This document shows positions 1 to 5,677 of a stretch of 21,848 nt of DNA, one piece after another. Made by a program: the position numbers and the translations under genes. The DNA is from an uncultured Collinsella sp. GTDB taxonomy: Bacteria; Actinomycetota; Coriobacteriia; Coriobacteriales; Coriobacteriaceae. The stretch is from the NCBI GenBank assembly GCA_900551555.1, contig URWC01000013.1:1-21848 (forward strand), read 5' to 3'. Position 1 is the stretch's first letter, and each line of letters begins with the position of its first letter. The notes under the pieces were generated by a model. The model saw nothing but the letters and a program-made list of their open reading frames with translations. It was not told where the DNA came from and did not search any database.

Positions 1-34
1 CCGGGCCTGGGGCATGTCCCAGCCGCAGGCCCGG
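1..34. repeat. Inverted repeat at the window edge
   Basis: Perfect 9-bp arms (CCGGGCCTG at 1-9, CAGGCCCGG at 26-34) surround a centre that can also form CTGGG/CCCAG (7-11 with 18-22). It may be the end of a terminator for a gene left of the window. The left arm could continue beyond base 1, so the full extent cannot be judged. Confidence 0.4.
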
Positions 35-37
35 CAC

Positions 38-73
38 ATAGGACAAAGGGACATCCCCTTTGTCCTATTTTTT
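38..73 (+). terminator. Palindrome with GGGACA core and T-tract, terminator-like
   Basis: Perfect 13-bp arms (38-50 and 56-68) enclose a 5-base loop and run into a T-rich stretch ending near 73. This is the form of an intrinsic terminator for an upstream gene. Its centre, AAAGGGACA, is shared with other palindromes in the window (6904-6944, 18718-18746, and the CCTGCC family). Only 32 bases separate it from the aldolase ATG and no promoter is visible there, so the aldolase operon may depend on read-through past it. Confidence 0.55.
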
Positions 74-105
74 GAGTTTTGGATTCCTTCGAAGGAGTTT
101 GCACC

Positions 106-789
106 ATGAAGTTCTTTATCGATACCGCCAATCTGGACGAGATCGCCGAGACCAAGAGCTGGGGCTGCCTGGCCGGTGTTACCACCAACCCGTCCCTGTA
201 CGCCAAGACCGGCGGCAAGCTTGCCGACTTTGAGCCGCATATGCTCAAGATTGCCGAGCTCTGCGAGGGCCTGCCCGTTTCCGCCGAGTCTACCGCTACC
301 ACTGCCGAGGGTATGATCGAGGAGGGCAAGCGCCTTGCCGCCCTCGCCCCCAACATCGTGGTCAAGCTTCCCGTGTGCGAGGCCGGCCTTGCCGCCTGCC
401 GTGCGCTGGCCGATGCTGGCGTGCGCGTCAACATGACGCTCGTCTTCTCGCCGACGCAGGCCCTTATGGCCGCCAATGCCGGTGCTCGCTACATCAGCCC
501 GTTTGTCGGTCGTTTCGATGACATCGCCGAGGACGGTATCTCGCAGCTCGACAACGTCGTGACCTGCATTAAGAACTACGACTGGACGGGCAAGAACGTC
601 GACGACACCGTCGAGATCATCACCGCCTCGGTTCGTACGCCCAACCACGTGACCCAGGCCGCGCTACTCGGTGCCGATATTGCGACCGTGCCCATGGCCG
701 CTCTCAAGAAGTGCCTGCATCATCCGCTGACCGACCAGGGCCTCGCCTCTTTTGAGGCTGACTGGCAGAAGGTCGTCGCTCAGGCTTAA
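106..789 (+). CDS. fsa: Fructose-6-phosphate aldolase / transaldolase-like protein
   Basis: The 227-residue protein belongs to the small transaldolase (FSA/TalC) family, class I aldolases of about 220 residues acting in the cytoplasm. The family either cleaves fructose 6-phosphate to dihydroxyacetone and glyceraldehyde 3-phosphate or transfers dihydroxyacetone units like transaldolase. The N-terminus MKFFIDTANLDEI, the GVTTNPSL motif (about residues 24-31) and the Schiff-base lysine in NIVVKLPV (Lys87) are typical. ATG 106 was chosen because GAAGGAG lies 8 bases upstream; an in-frame TTG at 79 has no such support. It is first in an operon with split transketolase genes and a PTS EIIA, which favours a pentose-phosphate (transaldolase) role. 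Aldolase and transaldolase activity cannot be told apart by eye. Confidence 0.93.
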   Translation: MKFFIDTANLDEIAETKSWGCLAGVTTNPSLYAKTGGKLADFEPHMLKIAELCEGLPVSAESTATTAEGMIEEGKRLAALAPNIVVKLPVCEAGLAACRALADAGVRVNMTLVFSPTQALMAANAGARYISPFVGRFDDIAEDGISQLDNVVTCIKNYDWTGKNVDDTVEIITASVRTPNHVTQAALLGADIATVPMAALKKCLHHPLTDQGLASFEADWQKVVAQA

Positions 790-852
790 CGAGTGGATTG
801 CCCCGGCATCGCGTCATCCGGTGCCGGGGTTGTTCTCAAGAGAGGAATTCGT

Positions 853-1683
853 ATGACCAACCAGGAGCTGGCGAAGGTCGCCAATGAGGTCAGGAAGGGT
901 GTCGTGACTGCGGTTCACGCGGCCAAGTCGGGACACCCGGGTGGATCGCTCGGTGCCGCCGACATCATGACGTATCTGTACTTTGAGGAAATGAATATCG
1001 ATCCTGCCGACCCTCACAAGGCCGATCGCGATCGCTTTGTGCTCTCCAAGGGTCACGCGGCGCCGGGCCTGTATTCGGTGTTGGCAAATCGCGGCTATTT
1101 TCCCGTCGAAGAGCTCGAGACGCTCCGTCATATTGGCAGCCGACTGCAGGGCCATCCCAACATGAACGACGCCCCTGGCATCGATATGTCCACCGGATCG
1201 CTCGGTCAGGGCATCTCCGCCGCGGTTGGAATGGCACTCGCCGCAAAGCGCTGGGGTGACAGCTACCGCGTCTACACGTTGCTGGGCGACGGCGAGTGCG
1301 AGGAGGGCCAGGTGTGGGAGGCGGCCATGTTTGCCGGCAACCATGCGCTCGACAATCTTGTTGCCGTCGTCGACCACAACGGCTTGCAGATTGACGGCAC
1401 GATCGATGAAGTCAACTCGGCCATGCCGCTCGCTGACAAGTTCCGCGCCTTTAAGTGGCATGTGATCGAGCTCGCCGACGGTAACGACATGGCGCAGATT
1501 GCCGCCGCCTTTGCCGAGGCCCGCAAAGTGAGCGACTCGCCCGTGGCCATTATCGCCGAGACGGTGAAGGGCAAGGGCGTCTCCTTTATGGAAAACCAGG
1601 TGGGCTGGCACGGCAAGGCACCCAACGATGAACAGTTTGAGCAGGCCATGGCCGAGCTCGCAGCGGCAGGGGAGGAGCTCTAA
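853..1683 (+). CDS. tktA: Transketolase, N-terminal subunit
   Basis: The 276-residue protein is the thiamine-diphosphate-binding half of a split transketolase. Transketolase moves two-carbon units between ketose and aldose phosphates in the non-oxidative pentose-phosphate pathway. Visible features are SGHPGGSLG with His28, SKGHAAPGLY with His68, and the ThDP/Mg motif beginning GDGECEEGQ (145-147) and ending at Asn176 in DHNG. Full-length transketolases are about 650 residues; this one ends where the pyrimidine-binding domain would begin, and that domain is the next gene. ATG 853 follows AGAGGA at 841-846; the reading frame stays open upstream to 793, but that part looks non-coding. It overlaps the next gene by one base (TAATG), which indicates translational coupling and a 1:1 subunit ratio. 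Confidence 0.95.
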   Translation: MTNQELAKVANEVRKGVVTAVHAAKSGHPGGSLGAADIMTYLYFEEMNIDPADPHKADRDRFVLSKGHAAPGLYSVLANRGYFPVEELETLRHIGSRLQGHPNMNDAPGIDMSTGSLGQGISAAVGMALAAKRWGDSYRVYTLLGDGECEEGQVWEAAMFAGNHALDNLVAVVDHNGLQIDGTIDEVNSAMPLADKFRAFKWHVIELADGNDMAQIAAAFAEARKVSDSPVAIIAETVKGKGVSFMENQVGWHGKAPNDEQFEQAMAELAAAGEEL

Positions 1684-2621
1684 TGGCAGACGTCAAGAAA
1701 GTCGCCACGCGCGTTAGCTATGGCGAGGCACTTGTCGAGCTGGGCAATGAGCGCGATGACTTTGTAGTGCTCGATGCCGACCTGGCCGCCGCCACGCAGA
1801 CCGGTAAGTTTAAGGCTGCGCACCCTGAGCGCTTCTACGACGCCGGCATTGCCGAGAGCAACCTGATGGGGCTCGCCGCCGGCATCGCGACCACGGGCCA
1901 CGTCGCCTTTGCGAGCACCTTTGCGATGTTTGCCGCCGGTCGCGCGTACGAACAAGTGCGTAATTCCATTGGCTATCCGCACCTCAACGTCAAAATCGGT
2001 GCCACGCATGCGGGTATCTCGGTCGGTGAAGACGGCGCCACGCATCAGTGCTGCGAGGACATCGCGCTCATGCGCACGATCCCGGGTATGACGGTAATCG
2101 TTCCCGCCGATGACATCGAGGCTCGCGCATGCGTGCGCGCCGCCTATGAGTTTGAGGGCCCGGTTTACATGCGCTTCGGCCGCCTGGCAACACCGGTCAT
2201 CAACGATCACGAGGACTATGAGTTCAAGATTGGTCGCGGCGTGGTCGTGCGCGAGGGGTCCGATGTGACCATCATCGCTTGTGGCCTTATGGTCGCCGAG
2301 GCGCTTGAGGCTGCCGAGGCGCTCGCTGCCGATGGTATCGATGCCGAGGTCATCAATATGCACACGATCAAGCCGCTTGATGAGCGCCTGGTGGTTGCCA
2401 GCGCCAAGAAGACCGGTCGTGTGGTCACTGCCGAGGAGCATTCGATTATCGGTGGTCTTGGCGAGGCCGTGGCCTCGGTGCTCGCGGAGCAGCATCCGGT
2501 GCCGATGCGTCGCGTCGGCGTGCGCGATGTGTATGGCGAGTCCGGCCCTGCGGTCGATTTGCTGCACAAGTACGGTTTGGACGCCGACGGCATCGAAGCT
2601 GCGGTCAGGTCCGTGTTGTAA
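1683..2621 (+). CDS. tktB: Transketolase, C-terminal subunit
   Basis: The 312-residue protein contains the pyrimidine-binding and C-terminal domains of transketolase and should pair with the product of the preceding gene. The catalytic glutamate that activates the ThDP pyrimidine is expected in IAESNLMGLAAG (Glu58). Further family signatures are GATHAGISVGEDGATHQ and the domain 3 region TIIACGLMVAEALEAA. The gene starts in the stop codon of the N-terminal subunit (TAATG at 1681-1685), so translation is probably coupled. It is followed after 11 bases by the EIIA gene. Split transketolases of this form are common in anaerobic Gram-positive bacteria. A 1-deoxyxylulose-5-phosphate synthase is unlikely because that enzyme is a single chain of about 620 residues. 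Confidence 0.95.
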   Translation: MADVKKVATRVSYGEALVELGNERDDFVVLDADLAAATQTGKFKAAHPERFYDAGIAESNLMGLAAGIATTGHVAFASTFAMFAAGRAYEQVRNSIGYPHLNVKIGATHAGISVGEDGATHQCCEDIALMRTIPGMTVIVPADDIEARACVRAAYEFEGPVYMRFGRLATPVINDHEDYEFKIGRGVVVREGSDVTIIACGLMVAEALEAAEALAADGIDAEVINMHTIKPLDERLVVASAKKTGRVVTAEEHSIIGGLGEAVASVLAEQHPVPMRRVGVRDVYGESGPAVDLLHKYGLDADGIEAAVRSVL

Positions 2622-2632
2622 GGAAGGTTTCC

Positions 2633-3085
2633 ATGGGATTTGTATCTGCCAACCAAGTGACAATCGGGTATACCGCCGCCTCGCGCGAGGACGCCCTACA
2701 TTATTTGTCCGAGCAGGCCATCGAGCTCGGCTTTGCCGATGACGCATCTGCCGTAGAGGCCGCCTTCATTGCTCGCGAGAACGAGGCCGAGACCGGCCTT
2801 GTCGCCGGTTTTGCCGTTCCGCATGCCAAAAGCGACGCGATCCACACGCCGGGCGTTGCCGTGCTTAAACTGACCGAGCCCGTTGAATGGCCGAGCTTCG
2901 ATGGGGTGCCCGTCGATGTTGCGCTCGCGCTGTACGTGCCTGCCGGCGAGGCTGGAACCACGCATCTGCGCCTGCTCTCCAAGGCTGCCGTAATGCTGAT
3001 GGACGCCGGCTTCCGCGACAAGGTGCGCGCGAGCACCGATCCCGTTGAGATTGCGGAGCTCATCAATAGCGGACTCGAAGACTAG
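2633..3085 (+). CDS. PTS EIIA component, fructose/mannitol type
   Basis: The 150-residue protein is a stand-alone type-2 PTS EIIA domain. It accepts phosphate from HPr on a histidine and passes it to a sugar-specific EIIB during uptake. The phosphorylated residue is predicted to be His64 in GFAVPHAKSDAI, and the C-terminal LRLLSKAAVMLMDAGFRDKVR stretch (shown here only as a landmark) is typical of the fold. ATG 2633 follows AGGAAGG at 2621-2627, directly after the transketolase stop. No EIIB or EIIC lies in the window, so the cognate permease must be upstream or elsewhere. Co-transcription with aldolase and transketolase genes suggests the sugar enters metabolism as a pentose- or ketose-phosphate. 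A purely regulatory (PtsN-like) role is possible but less likely in this operon. Confidence 0.88.
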   Translation: MGFVSANQVTIGYTAASREDALHYLSEQAIELGFADDASAVEAAFIARENEAETGLVAGFAVPHAKSDAIHTPGVAVLKLTEPVEWPSFDGVPVDVALALYVPAGEAGTTHLRLLSKAAVMLMDAGFRDKVRASTDPVEIAELINSGLED

Positions 3086-3127
3086 AACGGTCATCCCGTT
3101 CAATCAATCGATCCTTCTCCAAGGAAA

Positions 3128-3170
3128 AGGGCCGCGACGCCATATAGGTGTCGCGGCCCTGTTTGCGTTT
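3128..3170 (+). terminator. Intrinsic terminator of the aldolase-transketolase-EIIA operon
   Basis: Fourteen-base arms AGGGCCGCGACGCC (3128-3141) and GGTGTCGCGGCCCT (3147-3160) pair with one G-U wobble around a 5-base loop, followed by GTTTGCGTTT. It lies 43 bases after the EIIA stop and is the natural end of the operon. Confidence 0.8.
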
Positions 3171-3215
3171 CCCCAGATAAAACCTGCCAAAATAAACCTA
3201 TCCCTTTTTGGCAGG
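3165..3215 (-). repeat. CCTGCC-family palindromic element, copy 1
   Basis: Perfect 10-bp arms CCTGCCAAAA (3183-3192) and TTTTGGCAGG (3206-3215) surround a loop reading AGGGATAGG on the minus strand, followed there by TTTTATCTGGGG. Its first 47 bases match the reverse complement of the copy at 6842-6892 exactly. On the minus strand the stem followed by TTTTAT resembles a terminator. Confidence 0.85.
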
Positions 3216-3288
3216 CTAATCGTGAGTTATTTCACCGCAACTTAGGGCACGGTTAGGAAGTGTGCACCTTAAAGAGTGGAGCCCTTGA

Positions 3289-3459
3289 TTAGAGAGGTCG
3301 CGCTCATCTCTCTAAATGTCTCTCTAAAGAGAAGGTTGGTTAGAGAGATAGCATTAGGCAATCTAGCAGCGAATTCGATACATCTCTCTTAATGTCTCTC
3401 TAAAACAAGGCGCTTATCTCTCTAAAGTTAGAGAGATAAGCGCCTTGTTTTAGAGAGAC
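3289..3459. repeat. Cluster of TCTCTCTAA / TTAGAGAGA octamer repeats
   Basis: Nine near-identical copies occur in 171 bases: 3289 (reverse, ending GG), 3306, 3318, 3339 (reverse), 3382, 3394, 3416, 3428 (reverse) and 3449 (reverse). The 23-base block at 3306-3328, two 12/11-base units in tandem, recurs at 3382-3404 with one mismatch. Spacing is uneven and the units face both ways, so this is not CRISPR. It looks like an operator array or decayed palindromic elements, but no gene start lies nearby. A degenerate pair recurs near 3588-3602. Confidence 0.75.
3394..3459. repeat. Perfect 32-bp inverted repeat with 2-base loop
   Basis: Bases 3394-3425 and 3428-3459 are exact reverse complements, separated by AG. 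Each arm starts and ends with the TCTCTCTAA octamer of the surrounding cluster, with AACAAGGCGCTTA between them. Neither side has a T-tract, so it is not a normal terminator. A perfect palindrome of this length suggests a recent duplication-inversion, a miniature element, or a very stable RNA hairpin. Confidence 0.9.
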
Positions 3460-3571
3460 GGAATGCCAAAATTCGTCCGTCAGCTACCATCTGCCAAAAA
3501 TGACGGATAAAGGGCTCATCGAGGTAATGGGTTCATCGACGAGCCGCAATCGCCGATATCGGAAGAAGTAG
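3440..3571 (+). pseudogene. Possible remnant of a winged-helix DNA-binding protein
   Basis: A short open stretch without a good start reads through codons that resemble the recognition helix and wing of a winged-helix domain: SSVSYHLPKMTDKGLIEV, then GSSTSRNRRYRKK and a TAG stop at 3569. The pattern V-S-x-x-L-x-K-M-x-x-K-G-L-I-E followed by a basic wing is common at the ends of MarR/ArsR-like regulators and of some Fic or AlbA-type proteins. The frame is closed upstream by TAA at 3437-3439, inside the 32-bp inverted repeat, so any parent gene has lost its beginning. An ATG at 3500 has no ribosome-binding site. This rests on pattern resemblance over about 30 residues and could be chance. Confidence 0.35.
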
Positions 3572-3642
3572 ATGCAGCCGGGTCGCCTCTCTAGTGTCTC
3601 TCGAGGCCAGATGGGTGCTGGAGGGGCGATTGTCTCGCGATA

Positions 3643-3690
3643 TTTCCCCAGATAAAACCTGCCAAAATAAACCTGTCCCTTATTGGCATG
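3643..3690 (-). repeat. CCTGCC-family palindromic element, copy 2
   Basis: It has the same order as copy 1: TTTCCCCAGATAAAA, then CCTGCCAAAA (3658-3667), AACCTGTCCC, and a decayed right arm TATTGGCATG (3681-3690). The core on the minus strand is GGGACAGG. The mismatched arm suggests an older copy. Confidence 0.8.
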
Positions 3691-3727
3691 TCAGTTAACG
3701 CAGTCCAGGTTGAGCATATGCGAGCGA

Positions 3728-3827
3728 GCGGGCTCCGGGTGCGGCAAGGTGACGTGAAACAAGCGGGCGCTGACCTTTTGGTCGCGCCCGTGAAGTTGAA
3801 CGTCAGATTGCCGTGCCCGGAGCCCGC
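3728..3827 (+). ncRNA. 100-nt nested hairpin, candidate structured RNA
   Basis: Outer arms 3728-3747 and 3808-3827 pair over 20 positions, with two tandem G-U wobbles when read on the plus strand. A symmetric 3x3 internal loop follows, then GACGT/ACGTC (3751-3755 with 3800-3804), a tandem GA/GA mismatch, AAC/GTT, an internal loop, CGGGCGC/GCGCCCG (3764-3770 with 3784-3790), and GACC/GGTC closing a TTTT tetraloop (3776-3779). The wobbles would be A-C mismatches on the other strand, so a plus-strand RNA is favoured. No strong promoter or T-tract was seen. The alternative is a palindromic mobile element. Confidence 0.4.
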
Positions 3828-3839
3828 GCAGCGCCGAGC

Positions 3840-3868
3840 GGTTACGCCGTTTGTAAAACGGCGTAACC
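3840..3868. other. 13-bp perfect hairpin at the larE 3' end
   Basis: GGTTACGCCGTTT (3840-3852) and AAACGGCGTAACC (3856-3868) flank a GTA loop; the stem reaches the last base of the larE stop codon. No T-tract follows on either strand, so it may act as an mRNA-stabilising 3' structure rather than a classical terminator. Confidence 0.55.
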
Positions 3869-4746
3869 TAAAGATTCATGTTGCCGTGAATGTAGGGGGT
3901 GACCTCGGGGGAGATATGGTCGCAGCCCAGCTCGCGCAGCGCGGACTCGATAACGGCGGGCAGCGGGGTCTTGCCCTTGTCGTCGACGGCGGCACCGCCG
4001 AGGGTGGCAATCTTGGCGACATCTGCGGGTGCGGCCTCGATATGCATGCAGCCGCCGACCAAGCGCGCGCGTACCTGTGCCAGATCAAGATCGTGCAGGT
4101 AATCCTCGCAGGCGCGGATTAAATCGACCTTCTCGCGCGTAAGCTCCTCGCCCGTGGGGACGCGGGTGGCAAGACATGCTCCCGCCGGCAGGTTCCAAAC
4201 GGGATAGCCCCATGCGCGCAGCAGCTCGCGCTCTTCGTCCTTGGTAAAGCCGACCTCCATAAGGGGTGAGCGTACGCCGAGCTCTTCTGCCGCACGCATG
4301 CCGGGGCGGTAGTCACCGCGATCGCTTGCATTGCTGCCATCGATGACGGTGGGAAAGCCGAGCGACTTGGCGTGGTTGACGATGGCGGTAAAGCCGGCGT
4401 GCTTGCAGTGGTAGCAGCGATTAGCATCGTTGCAGGCTACTTGGGGGAGTTGCAGCTGATCCACCGAAAGATTGAGCACGGGGAGCTTAAAATGCGGCCC
4501 CTCATTGGCCTGCCCATCAACGGACTGCTCAAACGAAGCCTGCTCGGGCGTGCCGATGAGTGGCGTAGTGAGATGGACGAGGAGGGTATCGGTAGGCATG
4601 ATGCGGGCGCATACGGCGGCCAAAAAGCTGCTGTCGACGCCACCGGAAAACCCGATAGCCACGCGCCCGTATGCCAAAAGCAGCTGTTCGAGCGCCGATA
4701 GCTTGTCTTGAAGCTCCTCTGCGGGTGCCGTGGTGTCTAAAATCAT
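3868..4746 (-). CDS. larE: ATP-dependent sacrificial sulfur transferase LarE
   Basis: The 292-residue PP-loop protein matches LarE, which adenylates a carboxylated pyridinium precursor and inserts sulfur while building the nickel-pincer cofactor of lactate racemase-type enzymes. The PP-loop ATP site is GFSGGVDSS (32-40). Cysteines stand at Cys111 and Cys114 (RCYHCK) and Cys191 (GACLATRVP). In Lactobacillus LarE one cysteine gives up its sulfur; homologues with three cysteines, such as that of Thermotoga, bind a [4Fe-4S] cluster that lets sulfur be supplied catalytically. The CxxC plus C pattern here suggests the cluster type. ATG 4746 fits the family length. No larA, larB or larC is in the window, so the client enzyme is elsewhere. 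An asparagine-synthase-like PP-loop enzyme is a less likely alternative. Confidence 0.88.
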   Translation of the reverse strand: MILDTTAPAEELQDKLSALEQLLLAYGRVAIGFSGGVDSSFLAAVCARIMPTDTLLVHLTTPLIGTPEQASFEQSVDGQANEGPHFKLPVLNLSVDQLQLPQVACNDANRCYHCKHAGFTAIVNHAKSLGFPTVIDGSNASDRGDYRPGMRAAEELGVRSPLMEVGFTKDEERELLRAWGYPVWNLPAGACLATRVPTGEELTREKVDLIRACEDYLHDLDLAQVRARLVGGCMHIEAAPADVAKIATLGGAAVDDKGKTPLPAVIESALRELGCDHISPEVTPYIHGNMNL

Positions 4747-4780
4747 GAAACGATCCTTATCGTTGAGTACTCGGTCGAAA

Positions 4781-4786
4781 ATTATA
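4781..4786 (-). promoter_or_regulatory. Possible -10 box for larE
   Basis: On the minus strand this reads TATAAT, 35 bases before the larE ATG. No convincing -35 box was found at 16-18 bases. The AT-rich 4770-4870 stretch, with two near-identical TATATAC units at 4845 and 4854, probably holds the divergent promoters of larE and the HAD phosphatase gene. Confidence 0.4.
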
Positions 4787-4913
4787 ATCCTAATGCGTTA
4801 CTTGCCATAAGTCTTCTATCTATGTAACGAAAGTGCAATATGCTATATACGTTATATACAAGTTTGTAAAGTGCGGTAGAGTGACAGTAACACAATCCGG
4901 TGAGGGGGCCGAT

Positions 4914-5564
4914 ATGATCAAGGCTGTTATTTTTGACATGGACGGAACGCTGGTCGACACCGAGCGTTTGGGGATTAAGGCCTGGAAGGCAGGCGCCGCT
5001 GAGCTGGGGCTCGCGATTGATGAAGCGCTAATCCATCAGTTTATCGGCCGCACGCTGCCCGATGTTATGGACATCCTCGATAAGCATTATGGCAGCCACG
5101 AAACCACCGAGGCGATCTATCGTCGCCACAAGGAGATTCGCGACGAGATGGTCAAGACCGAACTGGAACTTAAGGCCGGCGCCGCCGAGTGCCTAGACGA
5201 GCTGCTAGCTGCGGGCTATCACGTGGGCCTAGCGACGTCGTCGCGCCTCGTTACGGCCGAGCGCAACCTTAAGATGGTCGGTCTTTTTGACAAGTTTGAA
5301 ACGGTAACGTGTGGCGAGGACGTCGTGCACGGCAAGCCCGACCCCGAGATGTATCTGCTCGCCTGCGAGCGCGCGGGCTTTGCTCCCGAGGAATGTGCCG
5401 TGGTCGAGGATTCGCGCAACGGCTGCGTCTCGGGCATCACGGCCGGATGCCATGTCTTCGCCGTCCCCGATATCGTGCCGCTGCCGCAGGACGTGGTGGA
5501 TGGCTGCGAGGCCGTGCTCGATACGCTGTTCGATCTGGCGGCGGCGGTCAAGGCCGTGCGCTAG
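4914..5564 (+). CDS. HAD-superfamily phosphatase, beta-phosphoglucomutase-like
   Basis: The 216-residue cytoplasmic protein is a subfamily IA HAD hydrolase. Motif I is FDMDGTLVDT, with nucleophile Asp8 and general acid/base Asp10. Motif II is LATSS (106-110), motif III is Lys141 in HGKPDP, and motif IV is VVEDSRNG (Glu165-Asp166). A helical cap lies between motifs I and II. The family removes phosphate from small sugar or nucleotide phosphates, or isomerises beta-glucose 1-phosphate; the substrate cannot be told from sequence. ATG 4914 follows GGTGAGGGGG; an in-frame start at 4833 would add 27 residues absent from the family. It is divergent from larE and convergent with the LacI gene, so it is probably a single transcription unit. 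Phosphoglycolate-type activity is possible. Confidence 0.88.
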   Translation: MIKAVIFDMDGTLVDTERLGIKAWKAGAAELGLAIDEALIHQFIGRTLPDVMDILDKHYGSHETTEAIYRRHKEIRDEMVKTELELKAGAAECLDELLAAGYHVGLATSSRLVTAERNLKMVGLFDKFETVTCGEDVVHGKPDPEMYLLACERAGFAPEECAVVEDSRNGCVSGITAGCHVFAVPDIVPLPQDVVDGCEAVLDTLFDLAAAVKAVR

Positions 5565-5602
5565 ACAATTGCGGTGTTGAAACGAGCAATTGCCCACGTT
5601 TG

Positions 5603-5652
5603 CGCTCAAGCAAAAGGGGTCCGGCAATGGTCGGGCCCCTTTTGCTTGAGCG
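5603..5652. terminator. Bidirectional terminator between HAD and LacI genes
   Basis: Perfect 17-bp arms (5603-5619 and 5636-5652) surround a 16-base loop. Each arm contains AAAAGGGG or CCCCTTTT, giving a U-rich run on the 3' side of the stem in both directions. It sits between two convergent stop codons. Confidence 0.8.
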
Positions 5653-5677
5653 GCGACTTAGCATACTTGCGGGCGTG

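Larger units (their letters stand above)
3086..3867. other. 782-base island without an intact gene
   Basis: This stretch lies between the convergent EIIA and larE genes. In order it holds a terminator (3128-3170), a CCTGCC-type palindrome (3165-3215), a cluster of TCTCTCTAA/TTAGAGAGA octamers (3289-3459) ending in a perfect 32-bp inverted repeat, a probable gene remnant (3440-3571), a degenerate octamer pair near 3588-3602, a second CCTGCC-type copy (3643-3690), a 100-nt nested hairpin (3728-3827) and a 13-bp hairpin (3840-3868). A small imperfect stem also sits at 3513-3545. It reads as a site where small mobile or regulatory elements have accumulated. Confidence 0.7.

Noticed and set aside
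1680..2747. 355-codon minus-strand frame opposite the transketolase C-terminal gene
   Set aside because: It is a mirror frame of a conserved coding sequence, with an Arg/His/Gly-rich composition and no recognisable domain.
3289..3459. CRISPR array
   Set aside because: Units are only 8-12 bases, in both orientations and unevenly spaced, without uniform spacers or cas genes.
3840..3868. Intrinsic terminator of larE
   Set aside because: The stem is perfect but neither strand has a following T-run, so it is listed only as a hairpin.
3688..4122. Plus-strand frame running from the nested hairpin into larE
   Set aside because: Most of it is antisense to larE, and its start lies in repeat sequence without a ribosome-binding site.
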